DNA of 64,000 nt from Micromonospora sp. H61 (GTDB lineage Bacteria > Actinomycetota > Actinomycetes > Mycobacteriales > Micromonosporaceae): contig NZ_JAGPXY010000028.1 in NCBI RefSeq assembly GCF_018070325.1, forward strand, positions 1 to 64,000, given 5' to 3'. The notes beneath the pieces are model-generated. The model saw only the letters and a list, made by a program, of their open reading frames with translations, searched no databases and had not been told where the DNA came from. Below, piece by piece: positions 1-8,683 of the stretch (position 1 is its first letter; each line of letters begins with the position of its first letter). Position numbers and translations under genes: made by a program.

Positions 1-105
1 CCTTGACGCAAAGCTCTTGATCACCGGGAGGGGTCGGGCAGGGGTGGGGTGGGTGGTCGTGGAAGGGGTTACCTGGGCTGGTGGGGCGGACTAGGCTGCC
101 GCGGC

Positions 106-1701
106 ATGAGCAGTGAGATTCCGGCCCGCGCCGACGTCGTGATCGTCGGTGCCGGGCACAACGGTCTGGTCTCCGCGGTCCTGCTGGCCCGGGCCGGCCT
201 GGACGTTCTCGTCCTGGAGGCCGCCGACGTCATCGGCGGCGCGACCCGCACCGAGAACCCGTTCCCGAAGGTGCCGGGGCTGCGCCACTCCACCGGGTCG
301 TACCTGCTCGGGCTGATGCCCCCGGAGCTGCTCGCCACGCTCGACGTACGGATCCCGGTGCTGCGCCGCGACCCGCACTACTTCCTGCCCACCCCGGGCG
401 GCCTCGGCTCGCCGTACCTGCTGTTCGGCAGTGACACCACCGCCACCCGGGCGCAGCTCGCCGAGTTCTTCTCCCCAGCCGACGTGGCCGCCGACGACGC
501 CATGCAGGCCGAGCTGGCCGCGCTGCGGGAAGACCTCGCCCCGGCCTGGCTGGCCGAGCCGCTGAGCGTCCAGGAGACCGCCGAACGGCACGTCCGCCCG
601 GCGCTGCGCCAGGTCTTCGTCGACCTCGTGCAGGGCTCGGTCGCCGACTACCTGGCCCGGTTCGAGTTCCGCTCCGAGCTGCTGGTCAGCATGTACGCGG
701 TCACCGACGGCCTGTCCGGGCTCAACGCCGGCCCGGACGACCCCGGCACCGGTCACAACTTCCTCGTGCACAACATGTGTCGGCTGCCCGGCTCCGGCGG
801 CACCTGGATGATCGCCGAGGGCGGCATGGGCACGGTCTCGCGCACGTTCGCCGAGGCCGCGCGCGCCGCCGGAGCGACAATCCTGACCGGTACGCCGGTG
901 CACGCGGTGACACTGGACGGCGGCGCGGCGAGCGGAGTGGTGCTGGCCGACGGTCGGGAGGTCGCCGCCCGGGTGGTGCTCGGCGCGTGTGACCCGTACC
1001 GGCTGATGGACCTGTTGCCCGACGGCGCGCTCCCGGCGCGGCTCGGCGAACGGATGGCGGCGGTCCGCCGGCCCGGCACCACCCTCAAGCTCAACCTGGC
1101 GCTCACCGGGCTGCCGCGGTTCTCCTGCCTGCCGGACGGCACGCCGAGCCCGTTCGGCTCGACCATCCACCTGCTGCCCGGGTCGGCGTCGCTGGTCGGC
1201 GGGGCGGAGACCTCGCCGATGACCGCGCTGCGCGCCATGTGGGCGGACGTGCAGGCCGGGCTGCTGCCGGCGGAGCCCACCATCGAGTGGTACCTGCACA
1301 CCACAGTCGACCCGTCGCTCTCCGACGCCGCCGGGCACCACTCGTCGGCGCTCTTCGTCCAGTCCGTCCCCTACGAGTTGGCCGGCACCACCTGGGACGC
1401 GGAGCTGCCCGGCTACGTCGACCGGCTGCTCGGGATCGTCGAGCGGTACGCCCCCGGCACCGCCGACCTGATCGCCGACGCGGTGCCGCTGCCGCCGCCG
1501 GGCATCGAGGAGCACTTCGGCATCACCGGCGGGCACATCCACCACGTCGACAACACCGTCTCGTTCACCGACCGGATGCCCTACGCCACCGGCGTCGACG
1601 GTGTGTACGCCGGCAGCGCCGGCTGCCACCCGGCCGGCAGCGTCATCGGCGCGGCCGGCCACAACGCCGCCCGCCGCATCCTCACCGACCTGGGCCGCTA
1701 A
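106..1701 (+). CDS. FAD-dependent oxidoreductase (phytoene desaturase/carotenoid isomerase-like, COG1233 type)
   Basis: A 531-residue flavoprotein. The N-terminus carries a dinucleotide-binding fold with VVIVGAGHNGL followed by a typical second-strand acidic region (VLVLEAADVIGG) and the GGATRTE segment of amine-oxidase/phytoene-dehydrogenase-like enzymes. The C-terminus has the GVYAGSAGCHPAGSVIGAAG motif that closes the FAD site in this family. I chose ATG 106 (MSSEIPARAD); the open frame extends upstream to 49, but that stretch encodes a low-complexity Gly/Trp/Arg run unlike a protein start. Substrate is unknown: relatives act on carotenoids or other hydrophobic polyenes, but no carotenoid genes are nearby. 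A palindromic element follows the stop. The family call is secure, the substrate is not. Confidence 0.85.
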   Translation: MSSEIPARADVVIVGAGHNGLVSAVLLARAGLDVLVLEAADVIGGATRTENPFPKVPGLRHSTGSYLLGLMPPELLATLDVRIPVLRRDPHYFLPTPGGLGSPYLLFGSDTTATRAQLAEFFSPADVAADDAMQAELAALREDLAPAWLAEPLSVQETAERHVRPALRQVFVDLVQGSVADYLARFEFRSELLVSMYAVTDGLSGLNAGPDDPGTGHNFLVHNMCRLPGSGGTWMIAEGGMGTVSRTFAEAARAAGATILTGTPVHAVTLDGGAASGVVLADGREVAARVVLGACDPYRLMDLLPDGALPARLGERMAAVRRPGTTLKLNLALTGLPRFSCLPDGTPSPFGSTIHLLPGSASLVGGAETSPMTALRAMWADVQAGLLPAEPTIEWYLHTTVDPSLSDAAGHHSSALFVQSVPYELAGTTWDAELPGYVDRLLGIVERYAPGTADLIADAVPLPPPGIEEHFGITGGHIHHVDNTVSFTDRMPYATGVDGVYAGSAGCHPAGSVIGAAGHNAARRILTDLGR

Positions 1702-1711
1702 CCCAGACTCC

Positions 1712-1785
1712 CGCGATCTTGCACTTTCGGACGTCGCTGTCGGCCATATGCCCCACTTTGCCGCAGCAGCATGTGCAAGATCGCG
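1712..1785. repeat. Intergenic palindromic element, type A (copy 1)
   Basis: The arms CGCGATCTTGCAC (1712-1724) and GTGCAAGATCGCG (1773-1785) are perfect inverted complements around a loop of about 48 bases. It lies between two convergent genes, the FAD oxidoreductase and the MBL/Rieske gene. The same outer arm, CGATCTTGCACTTTC, recurs at 61085-61154. It could act as a bidirectional terminator or be a REP-like mobile repeat. Confidence 0.75.
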
Positions 1786-1797
1786 GTGGTGAGAGGG

Positions 1798-3378
1798 TCA
1801 GATCACGGCCTCGCCAGCGGGGGCGGGGGTTTCCGCGTCTACTCGGTGGGCTCTCACCTTGTGGCCGACGCTGGTCAGGCAGCGGCCAGAGGGCAGGTCG
1901 AAGCGCCAGCCGTGCAACTGGCAGGTGAGCTGGTCACCGTCGACAATGCCGAAGCGGGTCAGGTCCGCCTTCAGGTGCGGGCACCGCCGCTGCACCACCC
2001 AGTCGCCCAACGTGATGTCCTCGGCGTCGGTGCTGCGTTCGTGCTCGTCGTACCAGCCCTCGGCGTACTGGAGCCGCTCCTCGGAGAGGCACTTGAAGAA
2101 CGCGTAGACGAACTCGTTGTACTGGCCGATCCGGGCCGCCGAGAACCGGCAGGACAGGAAGAGCGAGTTGACCCAGTCCACCTCGTCGATGAAGAGCAGG
2201 TGCTCGATCAACGACCGCTCGGTCCGGAACCGGTAGCGCACCTTCTCGTCCGCGTACGGCCGGACCTCCTTGCCGGGGAAGTCCACCACGATCGACTCGA
2301 CGCTCTCGCCGTCGTACCCCACCAGGTCGAAACGGACCGGGCCGCCGACCCCCTTGGCCAGGTAGATCGACTCGTCGAGCAGCGGCTCGATCCGACGCTT
2401 CATCTCCCCCAGGACGTCCACCTCGGGGTGCCGCCAGGACGCCTTCTCCGCCTCGATGATCGGGCGCTTGCGCTCCCGCATCTCCTCCAGGTGCGCGACC
2501 TTGTTCGCGAAGAACTCCTGCACCGGCACCGGGTGGGTGGTGCTCGCGCCCTCGGTGGTGACCTCGGCGACGCTGCCCGGCAGCAGCACGATCCCGTTGG
2601 TGCCGCCGACCTTGGCGTACTCCGACAGGAAGACGGACTGGTCGGGGAAGATGTTGCCCTCGTCGCCGTGGATGTCGTTGAACTGCCACAGGGCGTCGTC
2701 GAGGAAGCACGGCGGGCCGGCGATCGGGAAGACGTGCGACGCCTTCAGGTCGTCGATGTACCGCCAGGTCCGGTCGAACTGCCGGTCACGCTTCTGCTTG
2801 CCGAACGCGGTCTTCGCCGCCTGCGGCAACTCGTAGACCATCGGGTACCAGATCGCACCGGAGAACTGGAGCAGGTGCGCGTGCACGTGCCCCAACTCGG
2901 CGAAGACGCTCAGGTCGGTGGGGCGGGCGTCGTTCTGGTTGAGCAGCCGCACACCCTCGTACTCGACCCAGAGCGAGGAGTCGCCGATCGGCCCGTCGGT
3001 CGGGCTGGTCAACGCCTGAATCATGATCTTCAGGCCGCCGGGCAGCTCCACCACCTGCTCGTTGGGCGCCTTCAGGAACTTGGTGAAGCCCAGCGCCCGG
3101 AACTCGTCCTCCATCTCCGAGGTCGGGAACTCGGGGAGCAGGACCGTTGCGTCCTTGGAGACGAAGTCGCGCAGGTGCTTCGCGTCGAAGTGGTCCCGGT
3201 GCAGGTGGGAGACGTACAGGTAGTCGACCTGGCCCAGGCTCTCCCAGTCCAGCAGTGAATTGTCCGGGAACGGGAACCACGACGCGAAGTAGGCCGGGTT
3301 GACCCACGGGTCGCACAGGATGCTGCCCGCGGTCGTGTCGATCCGCATGCTGGCGTGCCCGGTTCCGGTCACTCGCAC
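1798..3378 (-). CDS. MBL-fold metallohydrolase with C-terminal Rieske [2Fe-2S] domain
   Basis: A 526-residue two-domain protein. The N-terminal half is a UlaG-like metallo-beta-lactamase fold with the metal motif HLHRDHFD (HxHxDH) after an early CDPWVNP segment. The C-terminal ~60 residues carry a Rieske cluster signature: CPHL, then CQLHGW about 16 residues later. Start GTG 3378 (VRVTGTGHAS) follows a GAGGGGGA ribosome-binding site; the open frame runs upstream to 3510 but without a better site. Fusing a hydrolase fold with an electron-transfer cluster resembles CMP-sialic-acid hydroxylase, except that there the Rieske domain is N-terminal. An oxygenase or oxidoreductase role is an inference; no sialic acid genes are adjacent. 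Confidence 0.85.
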   Translation of the reverse strand: MRVTGTGHASMRIDTTAGSILCDPWVNPAYFASWFPFPDNSLLDWESLGQVDYLYVSHLHRDHFDAKHLRDFVSKDATVLLPEFPTSEMEDEFRALGFTKFLKAPNEQVVELPGGLKIMIQALTSPTDGPIGDSSLWVEYEGVRLLNQNDARPTDLSVFAELGHVHAHLLQFSGAIWYPMVYELPQAAKTAFGKQKRDRQFDRTWRYIDDLKASHVFPIAGPPCFLDDALWQFNDIHGDEGNIFPDQSVFLSEYAKVGGTNGIVLLPGSVAEVTTEGASTTHPVPVQEFFANKVAHLEEMRERKRPIIEAEKASWRHPEVDVLGEMKRRIEPLLDESIYLAKGVGGPVRFDLVGYDGESVESIVVDFPGKEVRPYADEKVRYRFRTERSLIEHLLFIDEVDWVNSLFLSCRFSAARIGQYNEFVYAFFKCLSEERLQYAEGWYDEHERSTDAEDITLGDWVVQRRCPHLKADLTRFGIVDGDQLTCQLHGWRFDLPSGRCLTSVGHKVRAHRVDAETPAPAGEAVI

Positions 3379-3576
3379 CGCACAGTCCCCCTCAAACAGA
3401 CAATCAGGTGTACGCCAAACGCTACCGGAGCGAGTCTGACCGCCGCCCCGCGACGCCGGTAGTGCCGTCCAGCCCAGGTGGGGCAGGGCCGATGGCCAGG
3501 AAACCCCCACCCCACCGCACCGCGTACGAGGCGTGCCAGACTAACCAAAGATCCGATCGCGAGGGAAGGACCGACA

Positions 3577-3798
3577 GTGGCAGGAAGCGAGCCGGTAACG
3601 TCGCCAGACCAGCACAAGCCCGGGCACCGCAAAGCCGGGCAGATCGGCGCCGTGCTGTCCGCACTGGCGCTGCTGGCGATGATCTGCGGCAACCACGAGG
3701 GCAGGGTCGAGGACATCTGGCTGATCGGCCTGGCCGCGCTGCTGCTGATCATCGTGATCGGCGACGTCGTGTTGCGGCGCAGCGGTCTGCGCTCCTGA
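3577..3798 (+). CDS. Small membrane protein (DUF2631-like)
   Basis: A 73-residue protein with two hydrophobic segments (AGQIGAVLSALALLAMICG and IWLIGLAALLLIIVIGDVVL) separated by a short polar HEGRVED loop, hence a helical hairpin in the membrane. GTG 3577 is preceded by GAGGGAAGG at good spacing; upstream in-frame codons look non-coding. It matches my recollection of the actinobacterial DUF2631 family, whose function is unknown. It stands alone, divergent from the MBL/Rieske gene and convergent with the DivIVA-domain gene. Confidence 0.75.
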   Translation: MAGSEPVTSPDQHKPGHRKAGQIGAVLSALALLAMICGNHEGRVEDIWLIGLAALLLIIVIGDVVLRRSGLRS

Positions 3799-3832
3799 CC
3801 GACCCACCGCCGGACGACCGGCCGACGTACGC

Positions 3833-3867
3833 CGAGGGCCCGCCCCCACCCGGGGGACGGGCCCTCG
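3833..3867. terminator. Bidirectional GC hairpin between convergent genes
   Basis: Left arm CGAGGGCCCGCCCCC (3833-3847) pairs with right arm GGGGGACGGGCCCTCG (3852-3867) with one bulge and a four-base loop. It separates the small membrane protein (plus) from the DivIVA-domain gene (minus). There is no clear T-tract, as is usual in high-GC actinobacteria. Confidence 0.7.
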
Positions 3868-3883
3868 TCCGTATCGCGTCGGG

Positions 3884-5032
3884 TCAGCGCCCGAAGAGGA
3901 TGTCCTGCACGTCCTTGAGCGCAGCGTCGACCTCGGCCTCGAAGTAGCCACCCGGCACCAGGCCGAACCGGAGCGTGTCCAGGTCCTTCGGGTCGACCGG
4001 CATCGGGTTGCGGCGCTGCATGCCACCGAGCAGGGTGTCGAAGAACCGGTCCACCTGGTCGGGGTCGTACCCGCTGCCGAACCGGCGCACCTGGAAGCTA
4101 CGGCGGATCTGGTCGACCCGGTACAGGTCGCTGCCGGGCGGACCGGCCATCGGCGGACCACCCATCGGCGGGCCGGCCACCGCCGGCGGACCGGCCATCG
4201 GCGGACCACCCATGCCCTGCTGCGGCAGCGGAGGCGGACCGGCCGGACCACGGCGCATGTCGCGCAGATCCCGCTCCGGCATCCGGATCTCGGCCGTCAT
4301 GTCGGCGCGACCGTGCCGCCCGGCCTCGAAGCCGTCGAAGCGCGGCTCCTCCGGCGGCGGCGGATAACCGCCGGGCGCGCGCTGGTCGTCGGGGCCGTAC
4401 CCACCGCGTTGGTCATCCTGGCCGTAGCCGCCGGGTGAGCGCTGGTCGTCCGGGGGGCCGTACCCGCTGGGACCGGCGGGCAGGCCGCGCTGCGGCATGC
4501 CGTGGCCACCCATCGGGCCGGGGCCCATCGGGCCACCGGGACCCATCGGCGGGCCGGCCGGGCCACGTGGCGCGTCGTAACCACCGCCGCGGGGGGCGTC
4601 GTACCCACCGGCGAAGGCACCGGTCGGCTCGTCGTAGCGGCCGTAGGGCGGGCCGGCCTGAGCGGGCATCGGCCGGGGCGGCATCGGCTGCGGGACCATG
4701 CCCCGGTCATCACGCATCGGCGGACCCATCCGGTCCGGTGGGCCCATCCGGTCACCCATCCGGGGGTCGCCACCGCGCCCGGCGCTGTTGCGCTCCTCCA
4801 GCTCGGCCAGCTGCCGCTCGACCCGGTCCAGGTGCAGGTCCACCTGCCACTCGTCGTAGCCGTTGAAGCGGACCCGGAAGACGACGTCATGAACCTCCTG
4901 GGAGGCCACCGGGGCACCGACCTGTCGGCCGTCGAGCGTCGCCTCGACCCGGTCGAGGAAGGCATCCACCTCGTCGACCTTGTATCCCCGGCGGAGCGCC
5001 TTGCGCCGGAAACGCTGACCCTGACTCGCCAC
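3884..5032 (-). CDS. DivIVA-domain protein with two terminal DivIVA-like motifs and a long disordered linker
   Basis: A 382-residue protein. Residues ~3-33 (QRFRRKALRRGYKVDEVDAF) and the last ~70 residues (SFQVRRFGSGYDPDQVDRFF) each contain the 'F..r..rGYd.d.VD.F' signature of the short DivIVA repeat. Between them lies ~230 residues of low-complexity Gly/Pro/Met/Asp sequence, including repeated GPPM and DDQR blocks. Start GTG 5032 has AGGAG six bases upstream; the frame continues to 5131 into the rlmN tail without a plausible start. DivIVA-type proteins mark curved membrane and polar growth zones in actinobacteria. This is not the essential Wag31-type protein, which has a long coiled coil. 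Gap to rlmN is 31 bases, so co-transcription is likely. Confidence 0.8.
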   Translation of the reverse strand: MASQGQRFRRKALRRGYKVDEVDAFLDRVEATLDGRQVGAPVASQEVHDVVFRVRFNGYDEWQVDLHLDRVERQLAELEERNSAGRGGDPRMGDRMGPPDRMGPPMRDDRGMVPQPMPPRPMPAQAGPPYGRYDEPTGAFAGGYDAPRGGGYDAPRGPAGPPMGPGGPMGPGPMGGHGMPQRGLPAGPSGYGPPDDQRSPGGYGQDDQRGGYGPDDQRAPGGYPPPPEEPRFDGFEAGRHGRADMTAEIRMPERDLRDMRRGPAGPPPLPQQGMGGPPMAGPPAVAGPPMGGPPMAGPPGSDLYRVDQIRRSFQVRRFGSGYDPDQVDRFFDTLLGGMQRRNPMPVDPKDLDTLRFGLVPGGYFEAEVDAALKDVQDILFGR

Positions 5033-5063
5033 TATGTCTCCTGGTCTCGTTCGCCACGCCCGG

Positions 5064-6221
5064 TCACGCCGGTGCCTCTCCGGCGCGGTCGGTGTTGGTG
5101 TCGTTGTCTTCGGCGGCGGCAAGCTGGCCACACGCGCCGTCGATCTCGCGACCTCGGGTGTCCCGAACTGTGGTGGACACCCCGGCGTCGCGCAACCGCC
5201 GGACGAACTCCCGCTCGACCGGCTTCGGGCTCGCGTCCCAGCGGCTGCCCGGCGTCGGATTGAGCGGAATGAGGTTCACGTGGGCCAATTTGCCGGCCAG
5301 CAGCCGCCCGAGCAGGTCGGCTCGCCACGGCTGGTCGTTCACGTCCTTGATCATCGCGTACTCGATCGACACGCGGCGGCCCGTCCGGGCGGCGTAGTCC
5401 CACGCTGCGTCCAGCACCTCGGCTACCTTCCAGCGCTGGTTTACCGGCACGAGTTCGTCGCGCAGATCATCATCGGGCGCGTGCAACGACAACGCAAGGG
5501 TCACTGAGAGGTCTTCGCTGGCCAGTCGGTGGATGGCCGGAACCAGGCCGACCGTGGAAACGGTGATGTGCCGCTGGGACAGGCCGAGCCCCTCCGGGGC
5601 CGGGCTGACCAGCCGACGGATCGCCGCGATCACCCGGTTGTAGTTGGCCAGCGGCTCGCCCATGCCCATGAAGACGACGCGCGACAGCCTCGGCGGGGAA
5701 CCCGCCACCACGCCGGAGGCCGCCACCCCGGCCATGTAGACCGCCTGGTCGACGATCTCCGCCGTCGACAGGTTGCGGGTCAACCCGGCCTGGCCGGTCG
5801 CGCAGAACGGACAGGCCATGCCGCAGCCCGCCTGGCTGGAGATGCAGACGGTCACCCGGTCCGGGTAACCCATCAGCACGCTCTCCACCAGCGCACCGTC
5901 GTGCAGCCGCCAGAGCGCCTTGCGGGTCGCGCCGTCGTCGCAGGCCAGCTCGCGCACCGGGTTGAGCAACGTCGGCAGCAACTGGTCGGCCAGCCGCTCC
6001 CGGGTCGCAGCGGGCAGATCGGTCATCGCCTGCGGGTCGCGGACCAACCGCCCGAAGTAGTGGTTGGAGACCTGCTTGGCGCGGAAGGCCGGCTCACCCA
6101 GCCCGGTGACCAACGCCTGGCGGCCGGCCAGGTCCAGGTCAGCGAGGTGCTGAGGGGGCATGGAGGCCCGGCGCGCAGCGGGGGCGACCGAGATGGCGGG
6201 GATCAGGGGCAGGCTCGTCAT
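5064..6221 (-). CDS. rlmN: 23S rRNA/tRNA (adenine-C2)-methyltransferase RlmN, radical SAM
   Basis: 385 residues. RlmN methylates C2 of A2503 in 23S rRNA and A37 in some tRNAs using two SAM molecules and a methyl-cysteine intermediate. The radical-SAM cluster motif CGMACPFC gives Cys133, Cys137 and Cys140; a GMGEP segment (FMGMGEPLANY) follows, and the second catalytic cysteine lies in the C-terminal DGACGQL. ATG 6221 is the annotated start; an internal ATG 6161 (MPPQHLADLD) is a possible alternative because the first 20 residues are family-atypical and the RBS is weak. It follows cdsA after ~100 bases on the same strand. Confidence 0.93.
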   Translation of the reverse strand: MTSLPLIPAISVAPAARRASMPPQHLADLDLAGRQALVTGLGEPAFRAKQVSNHYFGRLVRDPQAMTDLPAATRERLADQLLPTLLNPVRELACDDGATRKALWRLHDGALVESVLMGYPDRVTVCISSQAGCGMACPFCATGQAGLTRNLSTAEIVDQAVYMAGVAASGVVAGSPPRLSRVVFMGMGEPLANYNRVIAAIRRLVSPAPEGLGLSQRHITVSTVGLVPAIHRLASEDLSVTLALSLHAPDDDLRDELVPVNQRWKVAEVLDAAWDYAARTGRRVSIEYAMIKDVNDQPWRADLLGRLLAGKLAHVNLIPLNPTPGSRWDASPKPVEREFVRRLRDAGVSTTVRDTRGREIDGACGQLAAAEDNDTNTDRAGEAPA

Positions 6222-6325
6222 GGCTGGTCCAGTGTGTCACGCCGTCGGCGGCGGCTGCCGGTCCGGAGGTGTCGAACGGGCCGCGACCGCCGGAGCCGGA
6301 TGACCAGGTCGCCGTGATTCATACC

Positions 6326-7714
6326 TCAGCTCACCACCGGCACGAGGACCGCCAACAGCAGGTATGCCGTCGGCACCGCGAACAGGATCGAGTCCAGCCG
6401 GTCCATCAGACCGCCGTGGCCGGGCAGCAGGTTGCTCATGTCCTTCACGCCGAGATCCCGCTTGATCATCGACTCGGCCAGGTCGCCGAGGACGGCCGTG
6501 CAGGAGACCGCCACCCCGAACAGCGCGCCCCACCAGGGGGCAACCTCGAACATCAGCCACAGCAGCAACGCTCCACCCAGGGCCGCCGCGGTGACCGAGC
6601 CGGCGAAGCCCTCCCAGGACTTCTTCGGGCTGATCGACGGGGCCATCGGGTGACGGCCGAAGGAGACCCCGGCCGCGTACCCACCGGTGTCGGAGAGGAC
6701 CACCCCGATCAGAGTGGCCAGGATGCGCAGATGGCCATCGCCGGGGGCCGCCGCCAGCAGCGCCGCGAAACCGGCGAGGAACGGCACGTAGACGGCGATC
6801 AGGGTGGCCGCTGTGAGATCCCTCTGGAAGCCCGCCGGCCCGTCACCCAACCGCCAGATCATGGTGCCCAGCACGGTGACCAGCAGCCCCAGGCTGAGCG
6901 CGTCCGGACCGGCGTACCAGGCCAGACCCACTGTCAACACGCCGCCGGCGATCAGTGGCACCAGCGGCGGGTGCGCGCCGCTGCGCCGTACCGCGCGGGC
7001 CATCTCCCAGATGCCGACGGCGACCGCGGCGGCGATCACCGGCAGGAAGGCCAACGGATAGAAGAGCAGCGGCACCACGATCAGCGCGCCGAGGCCGAGC
7101 CCGACCCCGATCGCCGCGGGAAGGTTGCGCCCCGCCCGCCCGGTGCCCACCTGCTGGGTGGCCGGACGGTCGAGGCTGGCCCGACGTCGCCCCTTCGACC
7201 GTCGACCGGTCGTCGGCGCCTCGTCCGGCACCACGTCGGCCCGGACGGGCGCGAGCTGCTCGGTCGGGTACCCCGGGTCGTCGAAGCGGACGGGAGGGCC
7301 GTCGAGACGGCTCGGCTCGTCGAAGCGCCCACGGTCCGGGCCGTCGTACCGGGGCGGCCCCTCCCCCGCGGGAGGTCGGTCCGGGTAGCGGTCACCGCGA
7401 CCGCGGTCGTCGTACCGGTCGGGTTGGTTGCGGTCGTCGACGTGCCGGTCGCGGTCGTCGAAACGATCGCGCCGGTCCCGGTCGTCGAAACGGTCGTCCG
7501 GACGGACCGGGCGGCCACGCTCGTCGTACGGGTCCGCGGGATGCGGGTCGGCGTACGGCCGAGCGTGCGGGTCGGCGTGCAGCTCAGGGCCGGCGGCCGG
7601 ACGGCGGCTCCACTGGCCGGCCTCCAGATCCTGGTCCGGCCAGGGCAGCGCCACCGGGCGCTCCGGGCGGTCCCAGCCGCGAGGCTCGCTGCCGTAGGGG
7701 TCGGGGTGGGACAT
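6326..7714 (-). CDS. cdsA: Phosphatidate cytidylyltransferase with long charged N-terminal extension
   Basis: 462 residues; makes CDP-diacylglycerol from phosphatidate and CTP, the branch point to membrane phospholipids. The C-terminal ~260 residues are a multi-pass membrane domain with the CDS signature split over SPKKSWEGFAGS and MIKRDLGVKDMSNLLPGHGG, plus GLMDRLDS. The first ~190 residues are a hydrophilic Asp/Arg/Pro-rich tract with many RDRxDRFDDRD-like blocks, absent from classical CdsA and presumably cytoplasmic and disordered. Start ATG 7714 (MSHPDPYGS) was chosen; the open frame goes on to 7939 but that part reads as non-coding. Next to frr and pyrH as in most actinobacteria. Confidence 0.92.
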   Translation of the reverse strand: MSHPDPYGSEPRGWDRPERPVALPWPDQDLEAGQWSRRPAAGPELHADPHARPYADPHPADPYDERGRPVRPDDRFDDRDRRDRFDDRDRHVDDRNQPDRYDDRGRGDRYPDRPPAGEGPPRYDGPDRGRFDEPSRLDGPPVRFDDPGYPTEQLAPVRADVVPDEAPTTGRRSKGRRRASLDRPATQQVGTGRAGRNLPAAIGVGLGLGALIVVPLLFYPLAFLPVIAAAVAVGIWEMARAVRRSGAHPPLVPLIAGGVLTVGLAWYAGPDALSLGLLVTVLGTMIWRLGDGPAGFQRDLTAATLIAVYVPFLAGFAALLAAAPGDGHLRILATLIGVVLSDTGGYAAGVSFGRHPMAPSISPKKSWEGFAGSVTAAALGGALLLWLMFEVAPWWGALFGVAVSCTAVLGDLAESMIKRDLGVKDMSNLLPGHGGLMDRLDSILFAVPTAYLLLAVLVPVVS

Positions 7715-8042
7715 CACGCACCGCGAAGCGGCACGAGAACCACCACATGACGCAAGACCACAAGCATCCCCTACACGTGCGATGTTCCTCCGATTGACCG
7801 CCCCGACGGTCGGTCGATCCCCGGTGTTCACCACCCGGTGGCCGGGAATCCTGCCGAGCCTACTGCACACGCCGGATCGGCACGGCGGACGAGGCACGCC
7901 CACGGACGCCACCCGGTCCCGCCGGCCAGCGACGCACACCCATCCGGTACGGCAGACAGCAGCACCAGGACCGTCTGGATCGCCTGCTGACCTATGGAAC
8001 GAGGCCCGTTCCCGACGTCGGGAACGGGCCTCGAAGCATGGG
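7715..8042. other. cdsA-frr intergenic region
   Basis: A 328-base gap without a credible gene. It contains the frr terminator (8000-8033) and otherwise presumably the cdsA promoter region; I see no clear -10/-35 pair or repeat in it. Confidence 0.5.
8000..8033 (-). terminator. Perfect palindromic hairpin downstream of frr
   Basis: A perfect 34-base palindrome: the arm CGAGGCCCGTTCCCGAC is followed directly by its complement. It begins about 10 bases after the frr stop. No T-tract; a GC-type actinobacterial terminator. Confidence 0.8.
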
Positions 8043-8600
8043 TCACACCTCGAGCAGCTCGGTTTCCTTGTGCTTCACCAGGTCGTCGACGCTGGCCACG
8101 TACCGCTGGGTCAGGTCGTCGAGTTCCTTCTCGGCGCGGCGACCGTCGTCCTCGCCGGCCTCGCCGTCCTTGACGATCCGGTCCAGCTCTTCCTTGCCAC
8201 GGCGGCGGACGTTGCGGATCGCCACCTTGGCCTCCTCGCCCTTGTGCCGAGCCACCTTGATCATGTCGCGGCGGCGTTCCTCGGTCATCTGCGGGAGCAG
8301 GATGCGCAGCTGGTTGCCCTCGTTGTTCGGGTTCACCCCGAGGTCCGAGTCGCGGATCGCCTTCTCCATGGCATTGATCTGCGAGTTGTCGTACGGCTTG
8401 ATGATGGCCATCCGCGGCTCGGGGACCGCGATGGACGCCATCTGCGTCAGCGGCGTGGGCGTGCCGTAGTAGTCGATGATGACCTTGGAGAACATGGCGG
8501 CGTTGGCGCGACCGGTACGGATGGCGCCGAACTCCTCCTTGGCGTGCTCAACCGCACGCTCCATCTTCTCCTCGGCCTCGAGGAGGGTGTCGTCGATCAC
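8043..8600 (-). CDS. frr: Ribosome recycling factor
   Basis: 185 residues, exactly the family length. With EF-G it splits post-termination ribosomes in the cytoplasm. The N-terminal helix (MIDDTLLEAEEKMERAVEHA), the RTGRA segment and the conserved YYGTPTPLTQMA loop followed by PEPRMAIIKPYD identify it. It lies downstream of pyrH with an ~80-base gap and ends at a perfect palindrome. Confidence 0.97.
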   Translation of the reverse strand: MIDDTLLEAEEKMERAVEHAKEEFGAIRTGRANAAMFSKVIIDYYGTPTPLTQMASIAVPEPRMAIIKPYDNSQINAMEKAIRDSDLGVNPNNEGNQLRILLPQMTEERRRDMIKVARHKGEEAKVAIRNVRRRGKEELDRIVKDGEAGEDDGRRAEKELDDLTQRYVASVDDLVKHKETELLEV

Positions 8601-8683
8601 CGGTCTCCTCGCCTCCTTCTGTGCTCGTGGTGGGCTCTGCTGAAAGTCGTCAGACCGCTGTCGTCGTCGCCGGTCGGCGGGAC

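Noticed and set aside
91..1662. Long minus-strand open frame opposite the FAD oxidoreductase
   Set aside because: Arg/Gly/Gln-rich antisense shadow, common in high-GC DNA; the plus-strand flavoprotein motifs are clear.
1771..3258. 495-residue plus-strand frame opposite the MBL/Rieske gene
   Set aside because: Antisense shadow of a gene with complete catalytic motifs.
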